Below, one piece after another: positions 12,353 through 23,704 of a stretch of 64,000 bases of DNA. The stretch comes from Gyrodactylus bullatarudis (Eukaryota > Platyhelminthes > Monogenea > Gyrodactylidea > Gyrodactylidae). The notes below the pieces were generated by a model that saw nothing but the letters and a program-made list of their open reading frames with translations, was not told the DNA's origin and did no database searches. The stretch spans positions 1 to 64,000 of the forward strand of contig SSNU01000196.1 in NCBI GenBank assembly GCA_012064415.1, given 5' to 3'. Made by a program: the position numbers and the translations under genes. The first letter of the stretch is position 1; the number at the start of each line of letters is the position of its first letter.

Positions 12353-13115
12353 AATTCTGAGAATTCTCAGTTTTATCACACTGTCAACTGTATTTTAAAG
12401 TGGAAAACTTAATTTGCCATAAAGAGACCCTATCAATTAACCAGATTAGTATACTCTTCTAAAGTACTTTCTTTTAGATCTTAAAACACCTCATGTGATC
12501 ATTCCAATTCGCTCTTATCCGATTAATTTTATTAATACAGATATTTGTTATCTTTTGAATCCACTTTTTAAATCAAGGTGCTCATAATGCTTAAAGGTAC
12601 ACTCAATGAACCTGCTGCATTATTCTCTGATATTTACAGGGGAAGGGAAGCATTTTTAAAAGTTTAATTGATTTACCATAGATTGACCTCGTCTTATAAA
12701 CGCATGTTTTCCCCTGATGAGAAAAACTACTTCTTCAGGTTTACCAGTTAAAAATCTCTTTATTATTTAAACGTTTATTGATCTGTTTTGAAAAAAAAGT
12801 ATTTTCTTAAATAGATCTTTTAATTTAGAAAAATTAATTAAGACTTACTACTCAATATTTTTTAAACGTTACCTATCTGAATCACCAATAGACAAGAAGA
12901 CATAAAATGGTCGTAGAAATCATTTTGGAAACATTCCATTTACGTACGAAAGAGTACTTTCTATTTTTCGATCAATTTTACTGCTTGAAAATTTGAATAC
13001 TGTCTGAGAAATAAGATATTTAATGAAACTTAGGTCAATATGAGAGCATTATCATCCATTTCAGTCACTTCAAACGGCGATGGACTCCACAAATATCGAA
13101 AGATTTGGTTATGAT

Positions 13116-13601
13116 TAGAGCCTCAAAAAGTATTAAAATGCTTATTTTAACCAGTTATTCCCTCTGTTATGAAAACCATTTTAAACTAATAACTTTTCTG
13201 CTATGTCATCAGGGTTCAAAGTTATAAGGTCTTAAAATGTATTATTTTGAAGATAATGTATTAAAATAATACTTTATAAATGCATTTTATTTCATCCATA
13301 TCAATGAACTCAATCCTCATTTTTGAGGTTGGGAGATGATTTTCATTGTCTAACAATTTGCTAAGCTCAAAAATAGCTTTGGAGATAGTAATTTGGATAC
13401 TATCTCGATGATTTAGATCAATTTAAACATTAGTTTGTTTTTCAAATTTTTATTCTGTTTACTTATAAGTAGTTCATGTAAGATATTTGTTGTAAATTAG
13501 CGATAAAGTTTTAAAATAATACCTTAAAATCGAAAAATAATACTTCTCAAATTTTTTAGATCTTAAAAAATTATTTTTAGGTATTATTTTTTGAGGCTCT
13601 A
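13116..13601. mobile_element. hAT-like MITE with 8-bp TSD
   Basis: The 486-bp element begins TAGAGCCTCAAAAAGTATTA and ends with the inverted counterpart (TATTATTTTTTGAGGCTCTA). It is flanked by a perfect 8-bp direct repeat GTTATGAT (13108-13115 and 13602-13609). An 8-bp duplication with TAG-type ends is the hAT superfamily signature. There is no transposase ORF. A diverged copy lies at 20808-21485. Confidence 0.8.
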
Positions 13602-13892
13602 GTTATGATCAAAATTAGATGGCCAAGAAATCGAAATTCGAATCCCAAACGATACTAAGGTGTCTTTTTAGACTACTTTTTTCTTATATGAACTCAATTT
13701 TATCTGAGCAATAGAAGAATTCAAAAAGTAATTCTCTCCCCCTTGAATGTATTCACATGGTACCACGTTTCTAAGTACTAAAGAGAAATACCCAAATAAG
13801 CATTCATGAACTCACCTGCGGGGTAGTGAACAAAAAAAACGGTCCAATTAGATCCATTTCCATCAATTATTGAAATTGTAGAATGTTAAATC

Positions 13893-13945
13893 TGGCATGT
13901 AAATACTGATGAATATGCCATAAAATAAAGCGCTATCATTTTGAC
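13893..13945 (+). ncRNA. Degenerate hammerhead ribozyme
   Basis: GGCAT (13894-13898), CUGAUGA (13906-13912) and AUGCC (13915-13919) keep the spacing of the other copies, and the helix III palindrome is AGCGCT. The conserved GAAA has become AAAA with an extra base before it, losing G12, so it should be inactive. A GTCCAATTAGA block lies about 50 nt upstream, as in the other hammerhead units. Confidence 0.55.
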
Positions 13946-14165
13946 CATCTTATCACTATCAAATTAATCATTTTCAAGTTCTTGAAGAGCTAATTGAGGT
14001 TTTTGTAAAAATTATTACGTGATAAAACTCAAGTGTGAATATAAAGTACATACAAAAATAGTGCATCTCAAGCTAGTTTATATCAAGATGGGAATTTATG
14101 AATTTTACAAAATTCTCAAATAAATCGAATATGATGAAGAATTTTTAGAATCTTGATCTTAGGAC

Positions 14166-14497
14166 ATTAAACCTACTGGTTATTACTATATCCATGTGAA
14201 TAATAAGTTGATGGAGATTGTCTTCTCACACCTAGATGTTAGATTTCGGATAGGCAAGTGTCAATTCCATAAGAGAGTCAAATAATATTCAACTCACGCG
14301 TTTCGTCCTTATTAGGACTCGTCAGTACAACATAGCCAGGATTTGAAACCAGGTCTTCAACGTTGTGAGGCAACGCTTCTAACCACTAGGCCAGAACCCC
14401 CATTCGTCTTCTATTACTCAACACTCCCATAGTATTGACACCACCTACACACTGGTTTTTTGTAAATAAGCACCATGTAGAAATTACAGTGTTTTTA
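14166..14497 (-). mobile_element. tRNA-derived SINE with hammerhead core
   Basis: On the minus strand a tRNA-like head (14335-14401) has an A box TGGCCTAGTGG (14383-14393) and a B box GGTTTCAAATCC (14339-14350), the RNA polymerase III internal promoter. Fifteen or so bases later come CUGACGA (14319-14325), a perfect helix GTCC-TAATAA-GGAC (14305-14318) and GAAAC (14300-14304). An imperfect 11-bp duplication flanks the insertion. About 90 bases lie between the head and the 5' junction, which is unusual and unexplained. The tail includes GGTGTGAGAAGACAAT, also found near 19340-19356 and, as GTGTGAAGACAAT, at 55514-55526. Confidence 0.7.
14300..14325 (-). ncRNA. Hammerhead core within SINE
   Basis: CUGACGA, an uninterrupted stem II and GAAAC are contiguous and textbook-like. 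I could find only a 2-bp helix III and no convincing stem I, so this may be a conserved SINE domain derived from a hammerhead, not an active ribozyme. Confidence 0.55.
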
Positions 14498-16889
14498 GAT
14501 CTTGGGACTTTTATGGTATCAAGAAAAAATATTTAAAAAAAAAATCAATTTTTGAGAAATTTATGGCATCGCATTTTTAGAACTGAGAGTTAAATTTTTT
14601 TTAACTTCAAAGTGAGAGAGTGATCAAAAGTTGACTTTTTGGATCACGATTAAAAAAGAAAACCAATTTCAAACATAACACGTTAGATAAACTCGTCATT
14701 TTTTCAGGGATCTTGTTTTATCAAAATTTCATCGTTTTTCCAGTGAAAATAATCAAAATATTCAAAATTTTCAATTCTAAAAATCTGATTCATCATATTC
14801 GATTTTTTTGTCTAATCGTGATCCAAAAAAATAAACTTTTGATCACTCTCTCTCTTTGAAATCAGCAAAATTTTCCAACTCTTCATATCGTGAAAGGGAG
14901 CCTTATGGACTATAGATTCCAAAAAAATTTTGATCAAGTTCGATTTCTTGATGAAAAAGAATTTTGTAAAAATCATAAATTCACATCCTCATATTATTAA
15001 CTAGGTTTACTTTGGGGATTGAATTGGGAAAATTTTGCCGAGAAAAACTTGTTATTTCAAAATTTGTCTCTTGACTTGACGTACAATAATTATTATTTTA
15101 AACAATCCATACATCAACTGTCAATCATAATATAGAACTGAAATAAAATTATACAATGCTGTAAAAAATATTAAAAAAGTGTAATTAGGAAAGAAGATAC
15201 TGAGAGTCTTTCATTCCTTCCCCTCTTGTGTGCCAAGAGAATGAAAGGAGACCTTCCTCTATATTGATTTCACGTGCTTTAAAAAAAACAACCCATACTT
15301 GCATCTTTGTAGGGAATATTTTCTATATATATTCATCATACATGCGTACATGATCAAAAATAGTAAAATAAAGATCATCTAACTGTGGAACTGCATATAG
15401 TATGAATTTTCATTCTGAAGTATATGAAGAATCACGTTGTGAATTATTCCATAATTATGATTACTTTGAAGTAGATGATTACGTAATATATATATTTTTT
15501 CAGCAATCAGGATACTCTATTGAATAAACTCGTGATCTTACCAAGTATTATTTTGAAAAGAGTTGATTAACTTTTGAGAGTAGGTTAAGCTGGATTTATG
15601 ATCAATAAATCTCGAAGATAAAAGGGTTTTAACATATTTGATTTATTTGGGGTTTTCTAAATTTCCCCTTATTCATTTTGTCATAACTCGAAAATTCCAT
15701 TGGAGAGCCAAAAGATTTACTGAAGATGAGAATTCAAAAAATCTAATCAAAATTAGTTCATTTTTGAATTATAAAAAAGGTGCCAAATTATTAATTTTTC
15801 AACTTTCGAGGCTATTAAATGCTGATATTTGATATCGAAATTAGACATTAAAGAAGACCACAGAAATTCTTCGCTATTGTGGAAGTTGGAACCAATTGAT
15901 CTAGAAATTAGAAAATTAACTTTTTAATAAAAATCACGAATTTCGCTCAACCTCTATGACCAAATCTGAATTTTTAGTCTAATGATGATCCGAAATGTCT
16001 GTATCGATTTGCTTTCAATCTTGAATAAAAATGTTAAGCTTAAACATTGAATAAGGGAAGTTTGCGCATTTTCCAAATTCGTCCTAATTTTTTTGGAGAT
16101 TTTTTAAATTTCATTAATTCAAGAAATGAATTTTCATTTTTAATTTGCTCTACACTCCATTACCTGACTAGTTTAGATAAGATCGTTTTTACATTCGTGT
16201 CCTCTGTGAATTTGATGGGAATTTATGAAGAAAACATAGAAACCTACTCTCCTTATGTTTCATCCTTAAATTAGGACTTTGATTCTGAATTTACCGAATC
16301 GGTAAATTATTGAGTTGTAATTCCATTTAAAAAACCCGGATTTCAAACTTTAATTGTAATGTTTTCAGGTTGGTGATTATCAAGACTCGTATGAAATAAA
16401 TGGGAAAAGTCTTTTTTACCCAAGTCCACATTATGTTTTCCTCTAGCTGAGATATGGAAGAAGAGAAAACAATTTGAGTAAACAATACCCAAAACTAAAT
16501 AAGAATACAATACAACTTAATGATATAATAACGATAGATGATCAAGAAATAGGAAATTCATCAAATATTTATGAGGTTGACCTTGAACTTCTTTCGTGAA
16601 TACTGTACAGTTAGTTATCATAACAAATATTATATTGAGGAATGATGATATTACGTATGAGTATATAATGATTGTGTACTTTAGATCTGTATTGATATTT
16701 GTATTGTGAATTTTATATCAGAGATTGAGTACACTTGAGCTGATCAGAAAGTTTATTTACCCAGATCGAGACTTGGTCAAGCAGTTTGTTAATGAAATAT
16801 GAACTTCAATCCATTTTTCCATTATTGAAATTCATCATGTTTATAACCAAAAGAACTCTGTTCAGATAAATAAATATCTCGAAATTCCC

Positions 16890-17115
16890 ATTTTTCTCAA
16901 TTTTGAATTTTAAATTTTTGTTGATTTCAAAGTGTGAAAGTAATCGAAAGTTGATTTTCATAATCACGATTAGACAAAGAAATCAAATATGCTGAATCAA
17001 ATTTTGAGAATCCCCTATCAACGTGTAAAATTCGAATTTTTGATTTCTAAATCACTTTTACTGTTTGAAAATCAATGAAATTTCGATGATCCCTGGAAAA
17101 TTACGAGTGATCTTC
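16890..17115. repeat. Family B fold-back interior fragment
   Basis: Shares ATCACGATTAGACAAAGAAA, CAAATATGCTGAATC and TTTGAGAATC segments with the family B copies at 2790 and 42471; both ends are missing. Confidence 0.5.
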
Positions 17116-18053
17116 TACTAGGTATACCTTGAAAGAAAATTAATTACTCAAAATAATTGCGAAATAAGAAGCTGAGATTCGGAATCAGCATAAAATTGTC
17201 AATTTCACGTTTAGAAAATTTAAAGTTTTCGCAAAAATTAGTTTTCAGAGTATAGACTTTAGACAAGAGCCACTTTAAATTGTTATTTTCACACACAAAA
17301 CTGTATTGCTAACAAGTAAGCCAAGCTAATATTAACACCTCTATGAAGAAAATTTGAACAAGATTCCAGCCTTTGTGTGATACTTGAAATAAAAGGATGC
17401 ATCATTGCATAACTACTTTCTTAATTCAGAGAATCCTTTTGAGGAATTAAAAAGAAAAACTAATTTATAGGTAAGTTTTTTAGTTGATTTTATATTTCAT
17501 AGAAAGCGTCAAATTACTGGGTCAGTAACCATTTTAGGATTTATAAAAAATCATACACTTTTGACAGAAAACTTACTCCTCAATGAATTGTATTAGAAAT
17601 TTATTTATACGAATGAATAAACTCGAAAAGATTTTCAATACTTTCACCCAAAACTAAAAGCAAGAATGAAAATTCATCAAATGTAGATTTGTTAAAAGAT
17701 CGTCTTTGGTGTCACTTTGAAAATGATGAATTTTAAGAGCCGATTGATAATAAATTATAAAAGAAATGAAGTAAAATATCAAGAATAAGAATAAAACGTA
17801 AGCTGAACAAACACACTAAAAACTCTCCAAAAGACAGTAGCAAGAGATGAGCTAGTTGATAAATAATTCTACGCTGACATCAACTATTCCAATAATAATT
17901 CTCTATACATTTATCCTTGATATGTTATGTGGGATGTATTAGATTTTGATTCCTTGCTCATAAGTAGACGATGTATCTGGATCATCTTCTTTCGTGGCTG
18001 TCTTTCCTTTATCAGTTGGAACTTCGCTTGAAAATCGATGGATTATGATGATT

Positions 18054-18541
18054 CTAAAGCTAATTGATATGAAGTTGGGAATCTATGATCTTTACGAAAA
18101 TCACGATTTTCTCATCAAAAATTCGAATATGTGAATCGTTTGGGAGCTGAATTTCGATATTTTGATCAAATTCACTACTTGGGGATCAATCAGATTTCGA
18201 TAAATCGAGATCCCTCGAAAATGGTGGATCTTTCAAAAGCTTATCAGAGATATTCGGCTTTCTTGTCTAGTTCTGATCCTAAAAATCTTTTGGCCACACT
18301 CTCACTTTCAAATCAATAAAAATTAAGTTCAAAAAAATGGGATTTTGGTGCCAAATCGAAATTTGAAAAATGACCATATTTTTCATGAAAATTGATTTTT
18401 TCAGAGTTTTTTTCTTTAAATCATGAAAGTTGACTACATGAGCAGGATTCCAAAAAATCTTTCACATATTCGAATTTTTGATGGAAAATCGAGATTTTCG
18501 TAAAAATTTTAGATTCCCAACTTCATATCAATTAGCTTTAG
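18054..18541. mobile_element. Complete family A fold-back element
   Basis: Termini CTAAAGCTAATTGATATGAA and its inverse at the right (TTCATATCAATTAGCTTTAG). The arms continue through GTTGGGAATCTATGATC and ATTCGAATATG. The core includes sequence also seen inverted at 5.6 kb. The short ORF inside it is a by-product of the repeat. Confidence 0.7.
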
Positions 18542-19433
18542 ATCTGCTAAAATTGATCTCTGTTCCTTAAATTTCATTTTTTATTAAAGGTTTGCCTCTC
18601 AATTTGGATTATGAAATATTAATAAACAGATGGTGTTTGGTGTAATTTTTTCCTATATTCACCCACAGACATCGTGGAAAAACAAATTCTATGATCAGAT
18701 CACTAGTTTTATGTTCAAGTGGTTACGAAATAATGCTTAGAACTCAAAAAGATCTATTGGAAAATTCGGTATAAAAATGAATTTAACAATTTAATCTTGA
18801 AGAAGAGAGGATCGTATTGTAACTCTCAATAGTTTTGACAATTATCTGCATCGACTCATCCGACATCAATCTGTGTGTCCTCATATGAATGATTTTCTAA
18901 TCATCTCATAAATTAATTTCTATTATTAGAATTATAATCAGAATTATACTGACGTTTGACAGATATTTTCATAATTACCCTAGAACTATAAATAATGAAA
19001 TTCTTATTGACTGAATTTGAAATCCTAATCTGTCGATGAGAATTTCCATAACAATACAGAGCTAAAAACCAAGTAAAAGTATAATTTTTTAAATCATCAA
19101 AACTCTGTTAGCCATTTTTAGATTAGAATCAGTATCTAATTTTATACATAACCCTTTTCTGTTTAATTTCCGTGGTTTTTACATTAGATTTTCAAGATTA
19201 TTCAAGATTAAGTTTTTCAGAAATTATATTTTGATAAATATAAAATTTGAATAAAGGCAAGGTGGATGTAAAAGCAAAATGTCATGGACTGCAATTATTG
19301 ATTGGAAATTTATAAATGTTAAGTCTTCTTGGAATATTGTCTTTCTCACACCTGATGGGGCATACAAATCTTTCAGAGAACAAATATTATATATTATATT
19401 ATGTTAACTCATTGGTATTAATTAAACTATAAA

Positions 19434-19830
19434 GCTATGCTCGATGAATTTGGGAATTCATGAATTTTACAAAAATCTCCATTTTTCTTCAAGGTATCGA
19501 AATTTTTGAGAGATTATTTGGTTACTGATTCAAAATGTACATTTTACTGATTGGACGGAAAAAATTTGCAAAAAATTCTTTTGGAAAAAAATTTCAAGAT
19601 GGCGCGAGTTTTTAATTTTTTTAAACTTTGAGTTGAAAATTTTTGTTGATTTCAAGGTCTGAGAGGAATCAAACGTTATTTTTCAGGATTATCATTGGAC
19701 AAAGAAAATAATTACTCTTATTCATTATTTTAAAAAAACCCGTCATTTTGAACTGATCTTGGATCACTCTAGTCAATTTCCAAGCAGTAGAAATGATCGA
19801 AAAATAGGAAGTATAGACTTTCGCGCGTAA
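19434..19830. repeat. Half of a family C fold-back element
   Basis: Left terminus AGCTATGCTCGATGAATTTG and interior TTATTTGGTTACTGATTCAA match the complete copy at 36784-37493; the right arm is absent. Confidence 0.6.
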
Positions 19831-20807
19831 ATGGTGTGTTTTTTATAGAAAGGATTTTTTAGAAATTAATTCAAACATTCTTAGCCAATGGTCTTTTAAA
19901 TACTATGTTCGTAAGCTATGCAAATTAAATATATTTATTTTCAGATGTTTACTTTTTTTAAAGTATGTTATTCTATACTTCTAAATTAAAGCTAACAAAA
20001 GGGAATCAATCAATCAATTATTCATGAAATTTAGGAAAAAATAATGTAATTTTACAGCTATTTATAAGATGGATTAGCTCACACGTCACTGACGATGGAC
20101 CTTGGGTATTTTTTCCACCCAGAACAAACTTTGTGTAGATAAATTAAATATCGTATTTTGATTGATAAAATTCCAGCTAAATTTTTTTTATTAATTTTTT
20201 TTATTTATCGATCATTTTTCACATGATCTCGAATGGATTATAGTAAACACAACAAAACTCCTTTTTTATTGGATTCTAAAATGTTAATGATGGCTTACTT
20301 GTCGAAGGAAAGTTACAAGAAAATTTAACAAGTTTCGAAATTAATCAGATTAATCGAAATTAGTTTTGGCCTTGTCGTTCGTGTAGTCAGTGATTATTTT
20401 AAGGGGCGAAGATCAGAGGCAAAGAAATGACGTAAAATTATAAACTTCTTCGGGAAAATATCACATTGTCTATCCAATAATAATGAAAAAAAACTTCTGA
20501 ATATCAGCTGTAGTGCATATTAATCACGAGTTCAGAATAGGGGTTTCAGTAATTCATTTTGAGGACATCCTCCTACCTCTCGTGAAGTTGGATAAGTTTA
20601 TTTTTATTTCCAAATCATCTGATTTGAACTCCAAGATAAAAAATTGAAATATGGTATAAATTTAAACTGTAAACTACAGAAAAACATTTTGTCAAATGTC
20701 TAGATGGCCGGGAATATGATACTTTAGAGTAATTTAAATGAGTTACTATATTCTGAAATCAACAACCGAGTTTGAGCAATATATATGAAAATATCCCGAA
20801 GATTATT

Positions 20808-21485
20808 ATTATTTCAACCAGCTATTCCATCAATCAATCAATTTTTTATTATGACGTCATAATTTTCAGAGTTATAAGATCTTTTTTTTGTTAGAATGAA
20901 AAATATATTTATATTTAAATGTATAAATGTGTACAGATAGCATGAAATATAAAAATAAAATCTGAGTTCATGGAGCAAATATAAAAATTGAAAATAAACA
21001 AATAAGCCTTTCGAGTAAATTCCCTGATCATTTTGGGAACCTTAATGTTGATAGGAGTAAAGAAGACTCTTAGAATAGTCTAATTTAGATCTTGTATGTG
21101 ACATAGCGACTTTAATATTAGTAGGGTCACTATATTCAGATATTTTGTATTTATTTTCTATCTTAAAATGTATTATTTTGAAGATAAGGTGTTAGAATAA
21201 TAGCAGGGTATTTCATTCATATCAATGATTTCAATTTACATTTTTTGAGGTAAAGAGATAACTTTCATTGCTGAACAATTTGGAAGGCTCAAAGATAATA
21301 ATTTTGAAATTATCGCGATATTTTAGTTTAATTTCAACATTGTTTTTCCATATTTCTATTCGATTTTCTTGTAAGTAGTTAATGCTAGATTATTTTGGTA
21401 AATTTGATAAAGTATTAAAATACTACCTTAGAACGGAAAAATACTATTTTTCGAATTTTTAGATCTGTTATATTTTGAGGCTCTA
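20808..21485. repeat. Diverged second copy of the 13.1-kb MITE
   Basis: Collinear with 13140-13601: ACCAGCTATTCC, GTTATAAG, AAATGTATTATTTTGAAGAT and the right end ATTTTGAGGCTCTA. About 275 bp (20890-21165) is extra relative to the 13.1-kb copy, and the left TIR is not recognisable. It is old and partly decayed. Confidence 0.6.
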
Positions 21486-22630
21486 TTAATTATACTTAAG
21501 AGTAATGAGCAGATAGTTGAGAAGTTATTTGCCTCATGAAAATGAAAATGTTTGAACTGAATTATCATTAAATATTCTGACAAAAAAGACTATTTTATTG
21601 AGCAATGAAACGTTATAATTCCATTCATCTGGGGAGTCTGATTCTTTCTACAAATGCTTACGTGAATTTTCGTAATAAACTTTTTTCCTGATTTGATTTT
21701 GAATAACACGATTTCAATTTAGTACATTCCGTGAAATTTATTCTGATATCGATCGAGAATGTTTAGATTTATACATAAAGAAGATAAAATTATTATTTTT
21801 TTGTTAGAAAATAATCTGTATTTAAAATGAGTACATAGAAAAATGGTCAAATTATATTTTGAGCCTTTTACCTTGTATCTGATTAATCAGTGATTATCTA
21901 ATGAATAATTCAAGGCTAGTAAGCATTAGCTATTCTCATAAAAGCTTTTTTAAAAGAAGAAAAATATTTTTTCAAGACTTCATTGTTATAAATTGATAAA
22001 AGAAAATATGACGATAACTGGGCTTTCTTCAAGAAAAGGTTAGATAGCGTAAATTTGATAAAATCTCGTTCGGGATAATTGAAATCCTCGAGTTTTACTG
22101 GACTTTCTAGGCCAAATTTTCAAAAACATTAGTATGATAAATTGACAGATATCAAGTTGTTGAAATAAAATAAAAAATCCTAAAAAATTAAACCTGGCAA
22201 AAATGAGTACATTTTTGAATTTCACACTTTTTAATCGTTTAAACTGACGATTTTGAAGCAGTTAAAATATTACCAAAATTAGACAAATCAATCGAATTTG
22301 ACCAAAGAATTTATCAGATATACAGCTTTTCTCGTGTAAGAGTAAGACCTCATTATTCTCTGTGGTGATTAAGATGGTTCGATTTCTCAAAACAATCACC
22401 AGTTATATTTTTATTTTTGTTAAGATTATTGTGACGTTGAATTCTGCAACAAAATTTTCATATTTCACTAATAGTTCCGATTCCTACTAACTTTCAGACT
22501 CAATTTTTAACATGAATAGACTCCTTGTCATCCCTATAATACAGATATACAAGTTAAATATTGCAAAATATCTGTGTTCTCTAGAAGAGCAGTCCTCTAA
22601 CCAGCTTTGGTGAGCTTCTTTGGTTAAATT

Positions 22631-22721
22631 TAATTGATTCGCCTAATTAATTCGATCTAGGATTTATAAAATTATTTTAACAACAAGATTTTTTTCTGTG
22701 AAAAAAGTGATTTCTCATTTA
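22631..22721 (+). repeat. Direct repeat, copy 1, flanking Penelope-like fragment
   Basis: Shares TTGATTCGCCTAATT, CTAGGATTTATAAAATTATT and TTCTGTGAAAAAAGTGA with 23604-23704; about 91 versus 101 bp because of one small indel. It looks like a long target-site duplication or a local tandem duplication. Confidence 0.7.
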
Positions 22722-22755
22722 TCTTCTTAGGGGATTTTGAAGACGAGTGAATAAT

Positions 22756-22804
22756 GAGTAATAAAGCTTTTATTTCACCGGTTCTCATCAGACTCTTACA
22801 CCGG
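22756..22804 (-). ncRNA. Hammerhead ribozyme, type I, Penelope-like kind
   Basis: On the minus strand: CUGAUGA (22785-22791), GAAA (22773-22776), inner stem I GAGU (22792-22795) with ACUC (22756-22759), helix III AUAAA...UUUAU around palindrome AAAGCTTT, predicted cleavage after AUU. CCGGU (22800-22804 region) upstream is complementary to ACCGG (22778-22782) in the stem-II region, replacing the GGCAU/AUGCC pair of the other copies. All core residues are intact. The very short stem II and palindromic helix III suggest it would act as a dimer, as proposed for Penelope-like hammerheads. Confidence 0.8.
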
Positions 22805-23284
22805 CTTGATATTTATACATACAATAAGGAAAAATTAAAAATCCTCTGATTGGACAAATGGGAATTAAAAGAATATCACTGTGCTCATTGTCTTTTCTTG
22901 AGAAAGGGATCTAGTTGTAACTGTCCGCTACATCTTTTCCTTTAGACTCCTCGTTTTTTAACTGCACACTTTTTGGATTCAGTGATAATTACAGGTTGGG
23001 TATCAATTTGATTATCAACTTCCGTTGACTTTTCTTGATTTGCATTTTCACCCTTAGCTGTAGTTGTTACTGGGCATGAAGCGGGTACAATTTCAAGATT
23101 AATTGTAGATTGAGAACTAATTGGATTATCAACTTCAGTTGACTTGTCTTGGATAGTAGGATTGTTCTCATCTGTAGTTGCTCTAGGAACACTTGACAGA
23201 AGCTCAGTGAATTTGTTTCGACTAATTGCTCATTTGATTCACTTGTAACTGTCTTTTGAGTGGAGCTAGATAAAGGAGAATCGT

Positions 23285-23603
23285 TTAGCAAATTAGCAAT
23301 TTTTTGTGCTTACTCTTTGGTGTAAAACGTTTTTTCCCCTTGATACCCAACTGAGTAGCGAGAATCTTTTGCTTGCAAAGTTCTGGATTCATGGACTTGA
23401 TAAAATAGTTCTCGGCCTTGTCTAATACATCAGCCCTTGTTGCACGTGAATCGCTTGGGTTTGCTTGGAACAGTATGCTGAAGTTGCTTTTGTCAGCGAC
23501 ATGATTTGTAGCCTGCAGGTGCTCTTGAACAGCAGAACTTTGGTTACCCGAGCTCAAGTGCTCTTTTATTCTTATTTTCAAAGCTCTGATCGTCTGGCCA
23601 ACG
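23285..23603 (-). pseudogene. GIY-YIG endonuclease C-terminal fragment (Penelope-like)
   Basis: Reading in from 23603 the frame gives NYVGQTIRALKIRIKEHL, then SAVQEHLQATNH, and ends with basic KSKHKKLLIC and a stop. YVGQT-x-R-x-L-x-x-R-x-x-EH is the second half of the GIY-YIG nuclease used by Penelope-like elements to nick target DNA. The first (GIY) half is cut off at the repeat junction. After the stop, other frames show a repeated tail (KSTEVDNPISSQ / KSTEVDNQIDTQ), suggesting a frameshift in an originally longer C-terminus at 22960-23285. Non-functional. Confidence 0.75.
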
Positions 23604-23704
23604 TAATTGATTCGCCTAATTTTATTACTTCATAATCGGTCTAGGATTTATAAAATTATTTTAGCAAAAAGATTTTTTCTGTGAAAAAAGTGACTTCTCA
23701 TTTA
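23604..23704 (+). repeat. Direct repeat, copy 2, flanking Penelope-like fragment
   Basis: Partner of 22631-22721. The Penelope-like fragment starts exactly at its inner edge: the reading frame loses the GIY half of the nuclease at this junction. Confidence 0.7.

Larger units (their letters stand above)
14073..15004. mobile_element. Fold-back element, family B, interrupted by a SINE
   Basis: Left end CTAGTTTATATCAAGATGGG, right end TCATATTATTAACTAG, with family B interior at about 14530-14990 (GAGAGTGATCAAAAGTTGAC, CCGTGATC-type motifs in inverted arrangement). The left arm is cut at about 14165 and resumes near 14498 with a repeated GATCTTRGGAC (14155-14165, 14498-14508), the likely target duplication of the SINE inside it. 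Confidence 0.65.
22722..23603 (-). mobile_element. 5'-truncated Penelope-like element
   Basis: A minus-strand unit of about 880 bp: C-terminal half of a GIY-YIG endonuclease, a Ser/Thr-rich tail, then a hammerhead ribozyme. The order coding, tail, hammerhead matches Penelope-like retroelements, whose terminal repeats are known to encode hammerheads. Reverse transcriptase is absent, as expected from 5' truncation. A CCAATCAGAG block lies on the minus strand at about 22842-22851, inside the tail. Confidence 0.75.

Noticed and set aside
14335..14401. Possible tRNA gene
   Set aside because: A and B boxes are good but the acceptor stem does not close and the sequence continues into a SINE body with a hammerhead core; it is a SINE head.
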